Source: Treponema sp. UBA4692 | GTDB taxonomy: Bacteria > Spirochaetota > Spirochaetia > Treponematales > Treponemataceae | Length of the DNA: 64,000 bases | NCBI GenBank assembly: GCA_002404895.1 | Contig: DHKO01000015.1 | Coordinates: 1 to 64,000, forward strand | Direction of reading: 5' to 3' | In this document: piece by piece, positions 25,624 through 32,603 of the stretch | Numbering within the stretch: the stretch's first letter is position 1 | Layout of the letters: every line of letters starts with the position of its first letter | The notes under the pieces: generated by a model | Seen by the model: only the letters and a program-made list of their open reading frames with translations | Database searches by the model: none | Told to the model about the DNA's origin: nothing | Translations under genes and position numbers: made by a program

Positions 25624-26199
25624 ATGAGTAAAATTTATTTGCGGAAAATCATTCTTTTAGGCGCAGTTGTTGTCCTTGCGCTTGTTTTTGCTGTTCAGAC
25701 AATCGTCTCTTCGCGCTCGTCTGAAAAAGTCTTTAAATTCGACGGCGATTTTGACACGATTTCAATTTTTTCAGAGGAAAACGGTGCGTTGGAATTAAAA
25801 CGCGACGGAAACATCTGGAAAACTGGCGATGAAGAAATTGAAGAAAACCGGGCAGAAAGATTCGTTTTCGCGCTGAAGCAAGTCAAAACTCTCGGCATTG
25901 TCTCAAAATCTGGCGATGAAAATGTTTTTGAACGCTACGGCTTTTCAGATTCTCAGAAGATTTCTGTAAATGCTGGCGGAAATGGAAAAAACTTGGTTTC
26001 GCTTGAAATTGGAAAAGACGCGGCTGGCGGCCAGCAAAACTACATAAAGCTCAACGGCTCAAAAGAAATCTATCTTGCTTCCGGCGCGCTAAAAAGCACT
26101 TTTAACGTTAAAAAAGATGAAATTGTAAAAAAAGCAGATGAAAAGAAATCTGATGATTCTGAAATTTCATCTGAGGAAAATGCTTTATCAGGAAAATAA
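25624..26199 (+). CDS. DUF4340 domain protein of the exporter operon
   Basis: 191-residue protein with one N-terminal membrane segment (about 8-26) and an extracytoplasmic DUF4340-like domain (SEENGALELKRDGNIWKTGDEE, RYGFSDSQKISVNAGG, LEIGKDAAGGQQNYIKLNG). The charged C-terminal tail ends soon after. It is short compared with many DUF4340 proteins (often over 300), so only one repeat unit is present. DUF4340 genes commonly accompany GldG-like genes. GGAG precedes the ATG by 6 nt; terminator at 26227. Confidence 0.75.
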   Translation: MSKIYLRKIILLGAVVVLALVFAVQTIVSSRSSEKVFKFDGDFDTISIFSEENGALELKRDGNIWKTGDEEIEENRAERFVFALKQVKTLGIVSKSGDENVFERYGFSDSQKISVNAGGNGKNLVSLEIGKDAAGGQQNYIKLNGSKEIYLASGALKSTFNVKKDEIVKKADEKKSDDSEISSEENALSGK

Positions 26200-26226
26200 A
26201 AAAATCTTTTAAGTAAGATAAAAACT

Positions 26227-26275
26227 AAATCCTGATGAAAATTCCTGAAACGGAAGTTCCATCGGGATTTTTTGA
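26227..26275 (+). terminator. Intrinsic terminator of the exporter operon
   Basis: AAATCCTGATG pairs with CATCGGGATTT around an inner GGAA/TTCC stem and is followed by TTTT. It lies 28 nt after the DUF4340 gene. Confidence 0.8.
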
Positions 26276-26301
26276 AGTCAATCGATTTTACCAGCGAAAA
26301 C

Positions 26302-26331
26302 TTGTACAGTATAAATATTTTATGTTAGAAT
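26302..26331 (+). promoter_or_regulatory. Sense promoter of type I TA-like locus, copy A
   Basis: TTGTAC (26302-26307), 18 bp, TAGAAT (26326-26331). Transcription would start at about GG 26339-26340, the first bases of the inverted repeat GGAAATGCCTGATT. Confidence 0.65.
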
Positions 26332-26419
26332 AATTGCTGGAAATGCCTGATTAGAAAGGCGGCGTCTCCCGAACTCAACCGGCTTCTGCCGGAATTTTGA
26401 AAGAGGGAGGCTTGCGAAG

Positions 26420-26503
26420 ATGACGATTTACGAAATTCTTTCGTTGGCTATTAACTTAGCCGCTCTGATTCTTTCGGCTCTCGCTTACTTTAAAAATAAG
26501 TAG
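26420..26503 (+). CDS. Small hydrophobic toxin-like peptide, copy A
   Basis: A 27-codon frame (MTIYEILSLAINLAALILSA, then LAYFKNK) with ribosome site GGGAGG 9 nt before the ATG. One membrane helix fills residues 5-23, preceded by a polar start and followed by a basic tail. This is the shape of the short holin-like/TxpA/Fst type I toxins; the MT.YE.LSL start resembles holin-like toxin peptides. The leader (26339-26419) contains GGCGGCGTCTCC, a hairpin CCGGC-TTCT-GCCGG and then the ribosome site. A paralogue with the same architecture lies at 33241. The leader CTCCC can pair with either the ribosome site or GGAGACG at 26564. That this peptide is toxic is inference. Confidence 0.75.
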   Translation: MTIYEILSLAINLAALILSALAYFKNK

Positions 26504-26504
26504 A

Positions 26505-26592
26505 GTAAAAAAGTAAAGCCGCCAAGTCTTGACACCACTTTGACGGCTTTATAGTCCAAACGTGGAGACGACCGACTTAATCGTGCATTTCC
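26505..26592 (-). ncRNA. Antisense RNA (antitoxin candidate), copy A
   Basis: Promoter on the minus strand: TTGACG (26622-26627), exactly 17 bp, TAAATT (26599-26604), start at G 26592 seven nt downstream. The RNA begins GGAAATGCACGATT and runs about 88 nt to the hairpin TAAAGCCG/CGGCTTTA (26514-26551) followed by CTTTTTT. It covers the terminator of the peptide mRNA, so the two RNAs overlap at their 3' ends. Its GCCG stem could also pair with GGCGGC in the mRNA leader. Confidence 0.65.
26514..26551. terminator. Bidirectional terminator, copy A
   Basis: TAAAGCCGCCA..TGACGGCTTTA. The left arm is followed on the minus strand by CTTTTTT; on the plus strand by TTTATAG. The same hairpin is present in copy B (33344-33380). 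Confidence 0.65.
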
Positions 26593-26617
26593 TTTTTTAA
26601 TTTACCACGCTTCCGTT

Positions 26618-26731
26618 ATTTCGTCAAATTCTCGTACATCTCAAACAGCTGTGCCACAATTTCAGATTCTATCGCATCTTGCGGAAATCCGTATGCTTGA
26701 AGAACTGCATGGGCGTTTTCCCTGCGTCAGT
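26618..26731 (-). pseudogene. Fragment of an R-M gene 3' end (copy 1)
   Basis: On the minus strand this reads RENAHAVLQAYGFPQDAIES followed by EIVAQLFEMYENLTK and a stop. It matches the C-terminus of the MmeI-like protein encoded at 27483-30419 (RENDRAVMQAYGFPQDATES, EIVAELFKLYKKM). It is a remnant of a second copy. Its last codons (AATTTGACG) supply the TTGACG -35 box of the antisense RNA above. A shorter second remnant is at 27405-27455. Confidence 0.85.
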
Positions 26732-27130
26732 TTATTTTATTGTTTCAATCCGCAGCCCTTCGATTCTTTCCAAATGGCGCATATTATTTGTCAGGAGAAT
26801 GGCATTGTTTTCCAGAGCCGAACAGCCAATAAAAAGGTCGTCGTCTTCAATAAGAAGCCCCTGCTGTTTTAATTTCGCATATTCTTCAGCTGCTCTGTCC
26901 AAGGCACTTTGCGACAAAGGAACAATTCCGAATAATTTTGAATGATACTCAAACATCGAAAGCTTGTTTGTCGCTTTATTGGCAAGCAATCCTCGCTTTA
27001 CTTCGTAATAGGCAATCGAGGAAATTCGAATCTCGTTTCCGTTTTTTATTATCTCGGACAGCCGGCTGATTACCGAAGGAATATTTTTAAGAATATAGCT
27101 GAGAATATTCGCATCCAGAAAATATGTCAT
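26732..27130 (-). CDS. vapC: VapC-type PIN-domain toxin
   Basis: 132-residue PIN-domain ribonuclease, the toxin of a type II VapBC module. Acidic residues that bind the catalytic metal are visible: D6 in MTYFLDANILSY, E43 in YYEVKRG and D96-D98 in LIEDDDLFIGCSA. Length is normal. It starts 4 nt inside the antitoxin gene (27127-27130 overlap), so the two are cotranslated. The module is flanked by fragments of the R-M gene 3' end on both sides. Confidence 0.9.
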   Translation of the reverse strand: MTYFLDANILSYILKNIPSVISRLSEIIKNGNEIRISSIAYYEVKRGLLANKATNKLSMFEYHSKLFGIVPLSQSALDRAAEEYAKLKQQGLLIEDDDLFIGCSALENNAILLTNNMRHLERIEGLRIETIK

Positions 27131-27366
27131 AGATTTATATCCTTTATGGTAATTCCTGCGCTGATTGAGTCCTCTACTGGCTTCAGCTCTTCATTCGTGT
27201 AAAGATTTGTGAGCATATTAAGAGAATCAAGCTTCTTTTGAATTTCGGAGCGGTCTTTAGGCTTTTTCGTTGACTCCTTTATGGAATTTGCAAGAGCCGC
27301 CATCAAATTTATCTGCTCTTCATAAGACAGAGCCTGCGCTTCTTTTACTAGAACTTCATACGGCAT
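27127..27366 (-). CDS. vapB: VapB-type antitoxin
   Basis: 79-residue protein directly upstream of vapC with a 4-nt overlap. The N-terminal PYEVLVKEAQALSYEEQINLMAALANSIKE resembles the helical part of antitoxins in the RelB/Phd-type companion families for PIN toxins; the C-terminal part would wrap the toxin. The DNA-binding fold is not obvious from the sequence. AAGGAG lies 9 nt before ATG. Assignment rests mostly on context. Confidence 0.75.
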   Translation of the reverse strand: MPYEVLVKEAQALSYEEQINLMAALANSIKESTKKPKDRSEIQKKLDSLNMLTNLYTNEELKPVEDSISAGITIKDINL

Positions 27367-27385
27367 AAAAAAACTCCTTTCTATA

Positions 27386-27416
27386 AATATAGCACAGTTT
27401 AGCTTTATTTCGTCAA
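27386..27416 (-). promoter_or_regulatory. vapBC promoter using an R-M tail remnant
   Basis: TTGACG (27411-27416), 19 bp, extended -10 TGCTATATT (TATATT at 27386-27391). The TTGACG is part of the codons for N-L-T of the remnant tail, as at 26622. Confidence 0.5.
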
Positions 27417-27455
27417 ATTCTCGTAAATCTCAAACAGGCGAGCGACAATTTGACG
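27405..27455 (-). pseudogene. Fragment of an R-M gene 3' end (copy 2)
   Basis: On the minus strand, QIVARLFEIYENLTK and a stop. The sequence (27407-27437) differs from 26619-26649 by one base over about 31 nt. It lies just downstream of the real R-M gene and separates it from vapB. Confidence 0.8.
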
Positions 27456-27472
27456 TTCGCTGCGCTCACTAT

Positions 27473-27496
27473 CGAGTTTTTCTTACGAAAAACTCG
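27473..27496. repeat. Perfect palindrome overlapping the R-M stop codon
   Basis: CGAGTTTTTC-TTAC-GAAAAACTCG (10-bp arms). The TAA stop of the R-M gene is in the loop. It could be a repeat that has shortened the gene, or a terminator. Confidence 0.75.
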
Positions 27497-30419
27497 CGCA
27501 CATTTTTTTGTATAGCTTAAACAGTTCTGCCACAATTTCACTTTCTGTCGCATCTTGAGGGAATCCGTACGCCTGCATTACGGCACGGTCGTTTTCCCTG
27601 TGGGCTTTTCGGAGGTCTGCCGGCATAAGAGTGTCATCGTAAAGGACAGCAAGGCTGTCATTTGGATATTTAGCACGAATATCAAGAATAATCTGGGCTG
27701 TTTTCTCGATTGTTTTCTTTTGAGCGTCTGTTGGATTGCACCATGGAAAATTGTTGTAAACAATGTTTACAGAATAGCAATACCGCATTTCTAGTCTTCC
27801 GCAAACAGCGCGCATCCAAGCCATATGCACAGAAGATGTTAGAACTCCGAAATGATATATAGTCGCATTTTGGCTGATTTTTACCCGGTTGCTGCACATA
27901 ATGTCTGGCGTCATAAATCCAATAGGAACATAGTGCCTTTTTTCCGAGCTGATTTCGGGAATTACAATATAGTTCTGTGTCGGCATATTCTCGACATGAA
28001 AGCGTGTCGGCTTGTCTGCAATTTTTCTCGTTCCTGCGCTTTTGCTTGCCAACCTGTAATCTCGCACAGCCTGAACTCGCTTGTAACATTCTTTCATATT
28101 TTTTATTTCCGAAAGTGGGCAGTCGCCAAGCCAAAGACAATAACGGAAATATCCATTTATAAACTCGTCTGCGCCAATCCATTTGTGAAAATATTTTTTT
28201 GAATTCGGCTCTTTCTTTACAAACGCGTCTTTCTCCTCCTGCGTGAAAAGATAGTTTCCGCCGTCAATCGGCTTGTTTCCGATTCCGATTTCAGGAACAT
28301 CACAAATCGGCTTGCCTCGGCTTTCCACGAAGATGTCAGGCGCGTCCAGAAGATAGCCGTTGATGTTCTTTGCTATGTGTTTTTCGCCTTTCTCGTCGAT
28401 GATGAATTTGTCAGTTGACAGTTCGCTTGTGTGCGGAGTCAGCGGAAGAGATGCAGACCCTGAAACAAGTTCAGGGTGACTTCCCTGTGTCCCGCTTTCC
28501 CTGTCCCTCTGCGAAAATCCTACAATCACACAGTGGACGTGAGCCTTCTCCGTGCTCTCACTGTCCCACCTGAAAGTTCTGTAGGCGAAGTCGATTTTTA
28601 TTCCCTGTTCAAAAAGAGGCTTCCACATAATCGCGACCTGCTCGCCCTGCGTGATTGAGTTTGTGGAGACAAGCGCGCATTTTGTGCCTGTGCCGTGTAT
28701 CAGGTCGGCGGCTTTTTTGTACCAGCAAGAGACGTAATCCGCGTTCCCGATGTTTTTTGCGTTTTTCCACACAAAAGCCACGTCGTTTTTCTGGCTTTCT
28801 GACATGAGCCTCGCTCCCACGAACGGCGGATTTCCCATGATGTAGTCGTAATGGTGCGCGCTTCCGTCAACGTGCGTGGTGATTCCGGCGAAAAGTCCGC
28901 CGTCAGGCAATGCGTTTCCGTCTGTCGGCTTTAGAGTTGCCCAGTCCATTTTGAGCGCGTTGCCCTCGACTATGAACGCGTTTGTGGTGAGAGGCAGGAA
29001 GTCTATCGTCCGGCCCATGATTTTCTCGGTCTCGTTTATCATCTGGCTCTCGGCAATCCAGAGCGCGGTTTTTGCGACCGTCACGGCGAAGTCGTTTATC
29101 TCGATTCCGAAGAACTGGCTGATTTTCACGTGTATGAACTCGTCGAATCCGAACACACGCTCGCCCTTGTTCAGAACTGAAATCGCCCTGTTTTCAAGAC
29201 GGCGCAGGCTGAGGAATGTTTCTGTCAGAAAATTTCCGCTTCCGCATGCCGGGTCAAGAAACGTGAGCGAGCCGAGCTTCTTCTGGAATTCCCAAAGTTC
29301 AGTTTCACGCTTCTTTGCCGATGAAATTTTGTTTATTTCCTCGAATTCCCTGTTTAAGCCGTCCATAAACAGCGGGTCGATTGCCTTGTGGATATTCTCG
29401 ATGCTGGTGTAGTGCATTCCGCCCTTGCGCCGGGTCTCCGGGTTGAGCGTGCTTTCAAAAACCGCGCCGAATATTGTCGGTGAAATCTCGCTCCAGTTGA
29501 ACGCCGCGCAGTCATTGCAGAGAACGTCCACAATTTCCTGTGTGAAGCTCGGAATCTCGATTTTTTCGTCTCTGAAAAGTCCGCCGTTCACATAAGGAAA
29601 CGGAGCGAGCGATGTGTCGTACCTGTCGCGCCCCTCGATTCTTGTGTCCAGCGCCTTGAAAAGGTTTATGAGCGCGAGTCTTACATTCGGCAGATTGAAC
29701 GAGCGCAGATAGTCCTCAAAAGAGGTGCGTGTTGCAAAAAGCCCAGCGTCCTCGGCGTAGAAGCAGAACACGAGCCGCACGCAGAGAATATTCAGCGAGC
29801 GCGCCTGACCGGCTGTCAGCTCGCCGTTCTCGCCTTGCGGAATATATTCCTTTACAAGCGCGTCATACATTTTGCCCACGAGATTTCCTGCGGAAAGGCT
29901 TATCTCCTCCTCGCGCCTTGTGCTTTCGTTTTTTCTGTCAACTAAGAATTCAAGGCGGTAGAAGTCCTTTTCCAGGTCTTCAAGGAAAACCGCTTCCGGC
30001 GGATTCTGCGGATTTTCCATGTCGTAGATGTTGAATTCCGCAAAGTTGCAAGTTACAACCCAGCGCGGATGCTGCGAGAGCGGAAGGGACGCGATGTATT
30101 TTCTTGCCTGCTGGAACGGCGTTAGCATTGAGCCGTCGCTCTGCCGGATTGGCTCGCTCAGGCTTTTCCCTGAGCTTTTCTGTTCTATTATGACTTTTGT
30201 TTCGGGAATATACGCGTCGATGAAATTTGTTATTGTCTTTCCGGCGAATTTTTCTTTTATCTGGCTTTCAAAGAGGATGAATTCTGAAAAATCCTGAACG
30301 CCGAATATGTTTCCCAGCAATTCAAGCCAGAATTTCTGGCTTTCGCCTTTCTCGTATCCCTTGCCTTTCCATTGGGCGGCGAATTCTCTGGCCGCTTTCT
30401 GCTGCTGCGCGTTTGTCAT
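27483..30419 (-). CDS. MmeI-like single-chain restriction-modification enzyme (Type IIL/IIG)
   Basis: 978-residue protein combining nuclease, methyltransferase and target recognition. An N-terminal PD-(D/E)xK-type block TKVIIEQKSSGKSL (about 74-87) is the likely nuclease. A helical connector follows. Methyltransferase motif I FLDPACGSGNFL (about 385-396) and motif IV MGNPPFVGARL (about 525-535) indicate N6-adenine methylation. The C-terminal part would hold the target recognition domain. An insertion of about 20 residues around HPELVSGSASL (about 645-655) is a translated palindromic repeat. The C-terminus ends in CASFS because of a palindrome; homologous tails downstream continue to ENLTK. 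Whether the enzyme is active is not known. Codons and neighbours (vapBC, TA-like locus) suggest a mobile accessory island. Confidence 0.88.
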   Translation of the reverse strand: MTNAQQQKAAREFAAQWKGKGYEKGESQKFWLELLGNIFGVQDFSEFILFESQIKEKFAGKTITNFIDAYIPETKVIIEQKSSGKSLSEPIRQSDGSMLTPFQQARKYIASLPLSQHPRWVVTCNFAEFNIYDMENPQNPPEAVFLEDLEKDFYRLEFLVDRKNESTRREEEISLSAGNLVGKMYDALVKEYIPQGENGELTAGQARSLNILCVRLVFCFYAEDAGLFATRTSFEDYLRSFNLPNVRLALINLFKALDTRIEGRDRYDTSLAPFPYVNGGLFRDEKIEIPSFTQEIVDVLCNDCAAFNWSEISPTIFGAVFESTLNPETRRKGGMHYTSIENIHKAIDPLFMDGLNREFEEINKISSAKKRETELWEFQKKLGSLTFLDPACGSGNFLTETFLSLRRLENRAISVLNKGERVFGFDEFIHVKISQFFGIEINDFAVTVAKTALWIAESQMINETEKIMGRTIDFLPLTTNAFIVEGNALKMDWATLKPTDGNALPDGGLFAGITTHVDGSAHHYDYIMGNPPFVGARLMSESQKNDVAFVWKNAKNIGNADYVSCWYKKAADLIHGTGTKCALVSTNSITQGEQVAIMWKPLFEQGIKIDFAYRTFRWDSESTEKAHVHCVIVGFSQRDRESGTQGSHPELVSGSASLPLTPHTSELSTDKFIIDEKGEKHIAKNINGYLLDAPDIFVESRGKPICDVPEIGIGNKPIDGGNYLFTQEEKDAFVKKEPNSKKYFHKWIGADEFINGYFRYCLWLGDCPLSEIKNMKECYKRVQAVRDYRLASKSAGTRKIADKPTRFHVENMPTQNYIVIPEISSEKRHYVPIGFMTPDIMCSNRVKISQNATIYHFGVLTSSVHMAWMRAVCGRLEMRYCYSVNIVYNNFPWCNPTDAQKKTIEKTAQIILDIRAKYPNDSLAVLYDDTLMPADLRKAHRENDRAVMQAYGFPQDATESEIVAELFKLYKKMCASFS
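28446..28490 (-). repeat. HPELVSGS palindromic repeat inserted in frame in the R-M gene
   Basis: On the minus strand TCACCCTGAACTTGTTTCAG then GGTCTGCATCTCT reads S-HPELVSGSAS. It belongs to the same family as the intergenic copies at 15665, 20782 and 22644. Confidence 0.85.
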
Positions 30420-30504
30420 AGTGAGAGAGATTGTATCACAAAATAAGGTGGACGGCAGTCATTACCGCATGAAATTATGGGGGTTCTTATTCCTGCGTGT
30501 GCAT

Positions 30505-30565
30505 GTCAGAGGGTGTTGCAAGCGTTAGGCAGACCCCCTGCCGTGTACACGTAAGCACCCCTGAC
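30505..30565. other. Structured intergenic element upstream of the CobW gene
   Basis: Outer arms GTCAGAGGGTGTT (30505-30517) and AGCACCCCTGAC (30554-30565) pair with one bulge. Inside are the hairpin GGCAG-ACCCC-CTGCC (30528-30542) and the palindrome GTGTACAC (30543-30550). It could be a repeat element or a structured RNA. It matches no riboswitch I recognise. Confidence 0.5.
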
Positions 30566-30699
30566 AAGGTCACGGCAGTCGTTTTTCAATGGTTTGTCGC
30601 ACATTTGCATTTTGAGCTGCGTGTTCCTCTTTGAAAACTTGCATTTGCCGATACAATGTTTTTTCATTATATTTAAATGCGGATATTTTTGGGGGACTT

Positions 30700-31890
30700 A
30701 TGGCAAAAAAACAAATACCAATCACTTTGCTTTGCGGCTATCTTGGCGCGGGCAAAACTACACTTTTGAATCAGGTGCTTTCAAACCAGAAGGGATATAA
30801 AGTCGCGGTAATCGTCAATGATATTGGAGAAGTCAATGTTGACGCGAAACTTATCGCTGACGGCGCAAAAATCACAGACACTTCTGACATCGTTCCGCTT
30901 ACAAACGGCTGTATCTGCTGCACGCTAAAGACTCAGCTTGCTCAGAACATCGAGAATCTGATTAAGTCTGGAAAATACGACTATGTTATGATTGAGGCTT
31001 CCGGGGTTTGCGAGCCAATGCCAATCGCGCAGGAGCTTGAGACAATCAAGAACGGAAAAGTTGACAATGTTGTTGGCGTTGTTGACGCTGCGCGCCTTGT
31101 TGACGAATTCGCAGGCGGAAACAAGCTTTTGAACAAAGATGCAATCGGCGAGGAAGATATTGAAAGCCTTCTCGTCCAGCAGATTGAATTCTGCTCGACT
31201 CTCGTAATTAACAAGAAGGATTTGGTTACAGAAGACGAGTTCAAGAAAGTCCGCAAGGTGATTGAGGCTCTTCATCCGGGAGTAAAAATCATCGAGACAG
31301 ACCACGGCAAAGTCGATGTTGATGAAATTCTTTCGACAGGCTCTTTTGATTTTGAAAATGTCTACGCTTCTGCCGGCTGGTGCCAGAAACTCGAGGAAGA
31401 GGAAGATGATGACGAGCATGAGGAGCATCATCACGATGAGCATGGCCACGATGAAGATGAGCATGAGCACCACGAGCATCATCATCACGAGCACAAGCAT
31501 GAGGGCGATTCGGGCGCAGATGAAGATGAATACGGAATCGGAACTTTTATTTACTATAGAAGAAAGCCGTTCGACCGCAAAAAGCTCGATACTTTCGCTG
31601 GAAACTGGCCAAAGTCGATTATCCGCTGCAAGGGGTTGTGCTGGTTCTCAGACGAGCCTGAAATGGCTGTTGTTTTTGAGACTTCCGGCAGACAGATTTC
31701 AGCCGGATATTCTGGACAGTGGATTGCTTCCGCTCCGGCAGGCGAGCAGAAAAAAATCCTTGCCGAGAATCCTCAGATTCAAAAGGAATGGGATGCGCAA
31801 GTCGGCGACCGCATGATTAAGCTCTGCATTATCGGCCAGAACTTGGACAAGAAAGCAATCGCGGACGAGCTTGACAAGTGTCTTGCCTAA
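30700..31890 (+). CDS. CobW/COG0523 zinc GTPase metallochaperone
   Basis: 396-residue GTPase of the CobW/YciC/ZNG family, which delivers zinc (or another metal) to client proteins. Walker A CGYLGAGKTTLLN (about 12-24), the metal-binding NGCICCTL (CxCC, about 68-75), the NKKDL G4 motif and a C-terminal CobW_C domain (about 280-370) are present. Between the domains lies a long His/Asp/Glu stretch (about 235-267) with more than 15 His, likely a metal store or sensor. Start ATG at 30700 has GGGGGA upstream; an earlier in-frame start lacks this. Terminator at 31917. No clear Zur box was identified. Confidence 0.9.
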   Translation: MAKKQIPITLLCGYLGAGKTTLLNQVLSNQKGYKVAVIVNDIGEVNVDAKLIADGAKITDTSDIVPLTNGCICCTLKTQLAQNIENLIKSGKYDYVMIEASGVCEPMPIAQELETIKNGKVDNVVGVVDAARLVDEFAGGNKLLNKDAIGEEDIESLLVQQIEFCSTLVINKKDLVTEDEFKKVRKVIEALHPGVKIIETDHGKVDVDEILSTGSFDFENVYASAGWCQKLEEEEDDDEHEEHHHDEHGHDEDEHEHHEHHHHEHKHEGDSGADEDEYGIGTFIYYRRKPFDRKKLDTFAGNWPKSIIRCKGLCWFSDEPEMAVVFETSGRQISAGYSGQWIASAPAGEQKKILAENPQIQKEWDAQVGDRMIKLCIIGQNLDKKAIADELDKCLA

Positions 31891-31916
31891 AATCGGCATT
31901 GTATTTTAGATAATTA

Positions 31917-31956
31917 AAAGGATAAACGCGGAATTTTCTGTGCTTATCCTTTTTTT
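31917..31956 (+). terminator. Terminator of the CobW gene
   Basis: AAAAGGATAA pairs with TTATCCTTTTTTT over a loop of 17 nt. Confidence 0.8.
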
Positions 31957-32575
31957 ATATTCCAATCTTCTTGTATTTCAGACCAGATATTAGAAGAGAA
32001 TCATCTTTCAGCTCGAAATCTTCGATTGTGTCGCACGGGTCGATGAACGCGTTCAGTTCCATGTAATCTTCATAATTGAATTTTGTGCCGTCGGCTAGCT
32101 TTATCTCGTATGCTGAAAAATAAATTTGCTTTTCGTCGGTCTTGTAGATTCCGAGAATTGTAAGCTCGTTGTTTATTTGCGCAGCGATTTCTTCTTGCGG
32201 CGGAACTTCAATTTTGTCTGGATTTTCAACAGTCTTAAGTTCTTGATGCACGTTTTTTATGTATTTTCCGTCTTTGAAAAATTTGTATTCGATTTTCTGC
32301 TCAACGTTTAATGAAAGCTTAGGAGATTTTAAATCGCTAGATTTTAAATCTCTTGATTTTAAATCGCTTGATTCGTAATCTAACGATTTTGAATCTAGTG
32401 ATTTGGAATCTAACGATTCGGAATTCAAAGATTCCGATGGTTCAGATTCTGAAAACTCGCTGCAAAGTGTGTATTTTGTCTGCCATTTTCCTGAAATGTC
32501 AGTTTGCGCTTTCTCTTTGCAGGCAAAAAAGCAAAAAGATAAAGCCAGTAGTATAGAAAATAATTTTGATTGCAT
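31955..32575 (-). CDS. Lipoprotein with serine-rich pentapeptide repeats
   Basis: 206 residues starting at MQSKLFSILLALSFCFFAC, whose FFAC lipobox marks a lipoprotein. An early region KWQTKYTLC precedes about eight pentapeptides of the type S-L-D-S-K (SEPSE, SLNSE, SLDSK, SLDYE, SSDLK, SRDLK). The C-terminal 120 residues form a beta-rich domain (NVEQKIEYKFFKDGKYIKNV, LTILGIYKTDEKQIYF) like treponemal lipocalin-type lipid-binding lipoproteins; function unknown. An upstream start (32641) would not give a normal lipoprotein leader. It ends just inside the terminator of the convergent CobW gene. Confidence 0.75.
   Translation of the reverse strand: MQSKLFSILLALSFCFFACKEKAQTDISGKWQTKYTLCSEFSESEPSESLNSESLDSKSLDSKSLDYESSDLKSRDLKSSDLKSPKLSLNVEQKIEYKFFKDGKYIKNVHQELKTVENPDKIEVPPQEEIAAQINNELTILGIYKTDEKQIYFSAYEIKLADGTKFNYEDYMELNAFIDPCDTIEDFELKDDSLLISGLKYKKIGI
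32320..32460 (-). repeat. 15-nt minisatellite in the lipoprotein gene
   Basis: About eight degenerate units such as TTAGATTCCAAATCA and AGCGATTTAAAATCA encode the S-x-D-x-K pentapeptides. Many units are themselves palindromic (GATTTAAAATC). Confidence 0.8.
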
Positions 32576-32603
32576 TTTTTCTCTGTGAAAATTTGTAAAG
32601 AAT

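Noticed and set aside
26339..26592. Copy A/B as non-coding MITEs only
   Set aside because: Conserved peptide shape, ribosome sites and antisense promoters outside the inverted repeats argue for function, although a mobile origin is not excluded.
30505..30565. tRNA or known riboswitch
   Set aside because: No T-loop GTTCRA sequence, no anticodon arm, and no match to a riboswitch core I can recall.
31316..31816. Plus-strand open frame with Met/Ser/Thr repeats
   Set aside because: A frame-shifted shadow of the His-rich region of the CobW gene.
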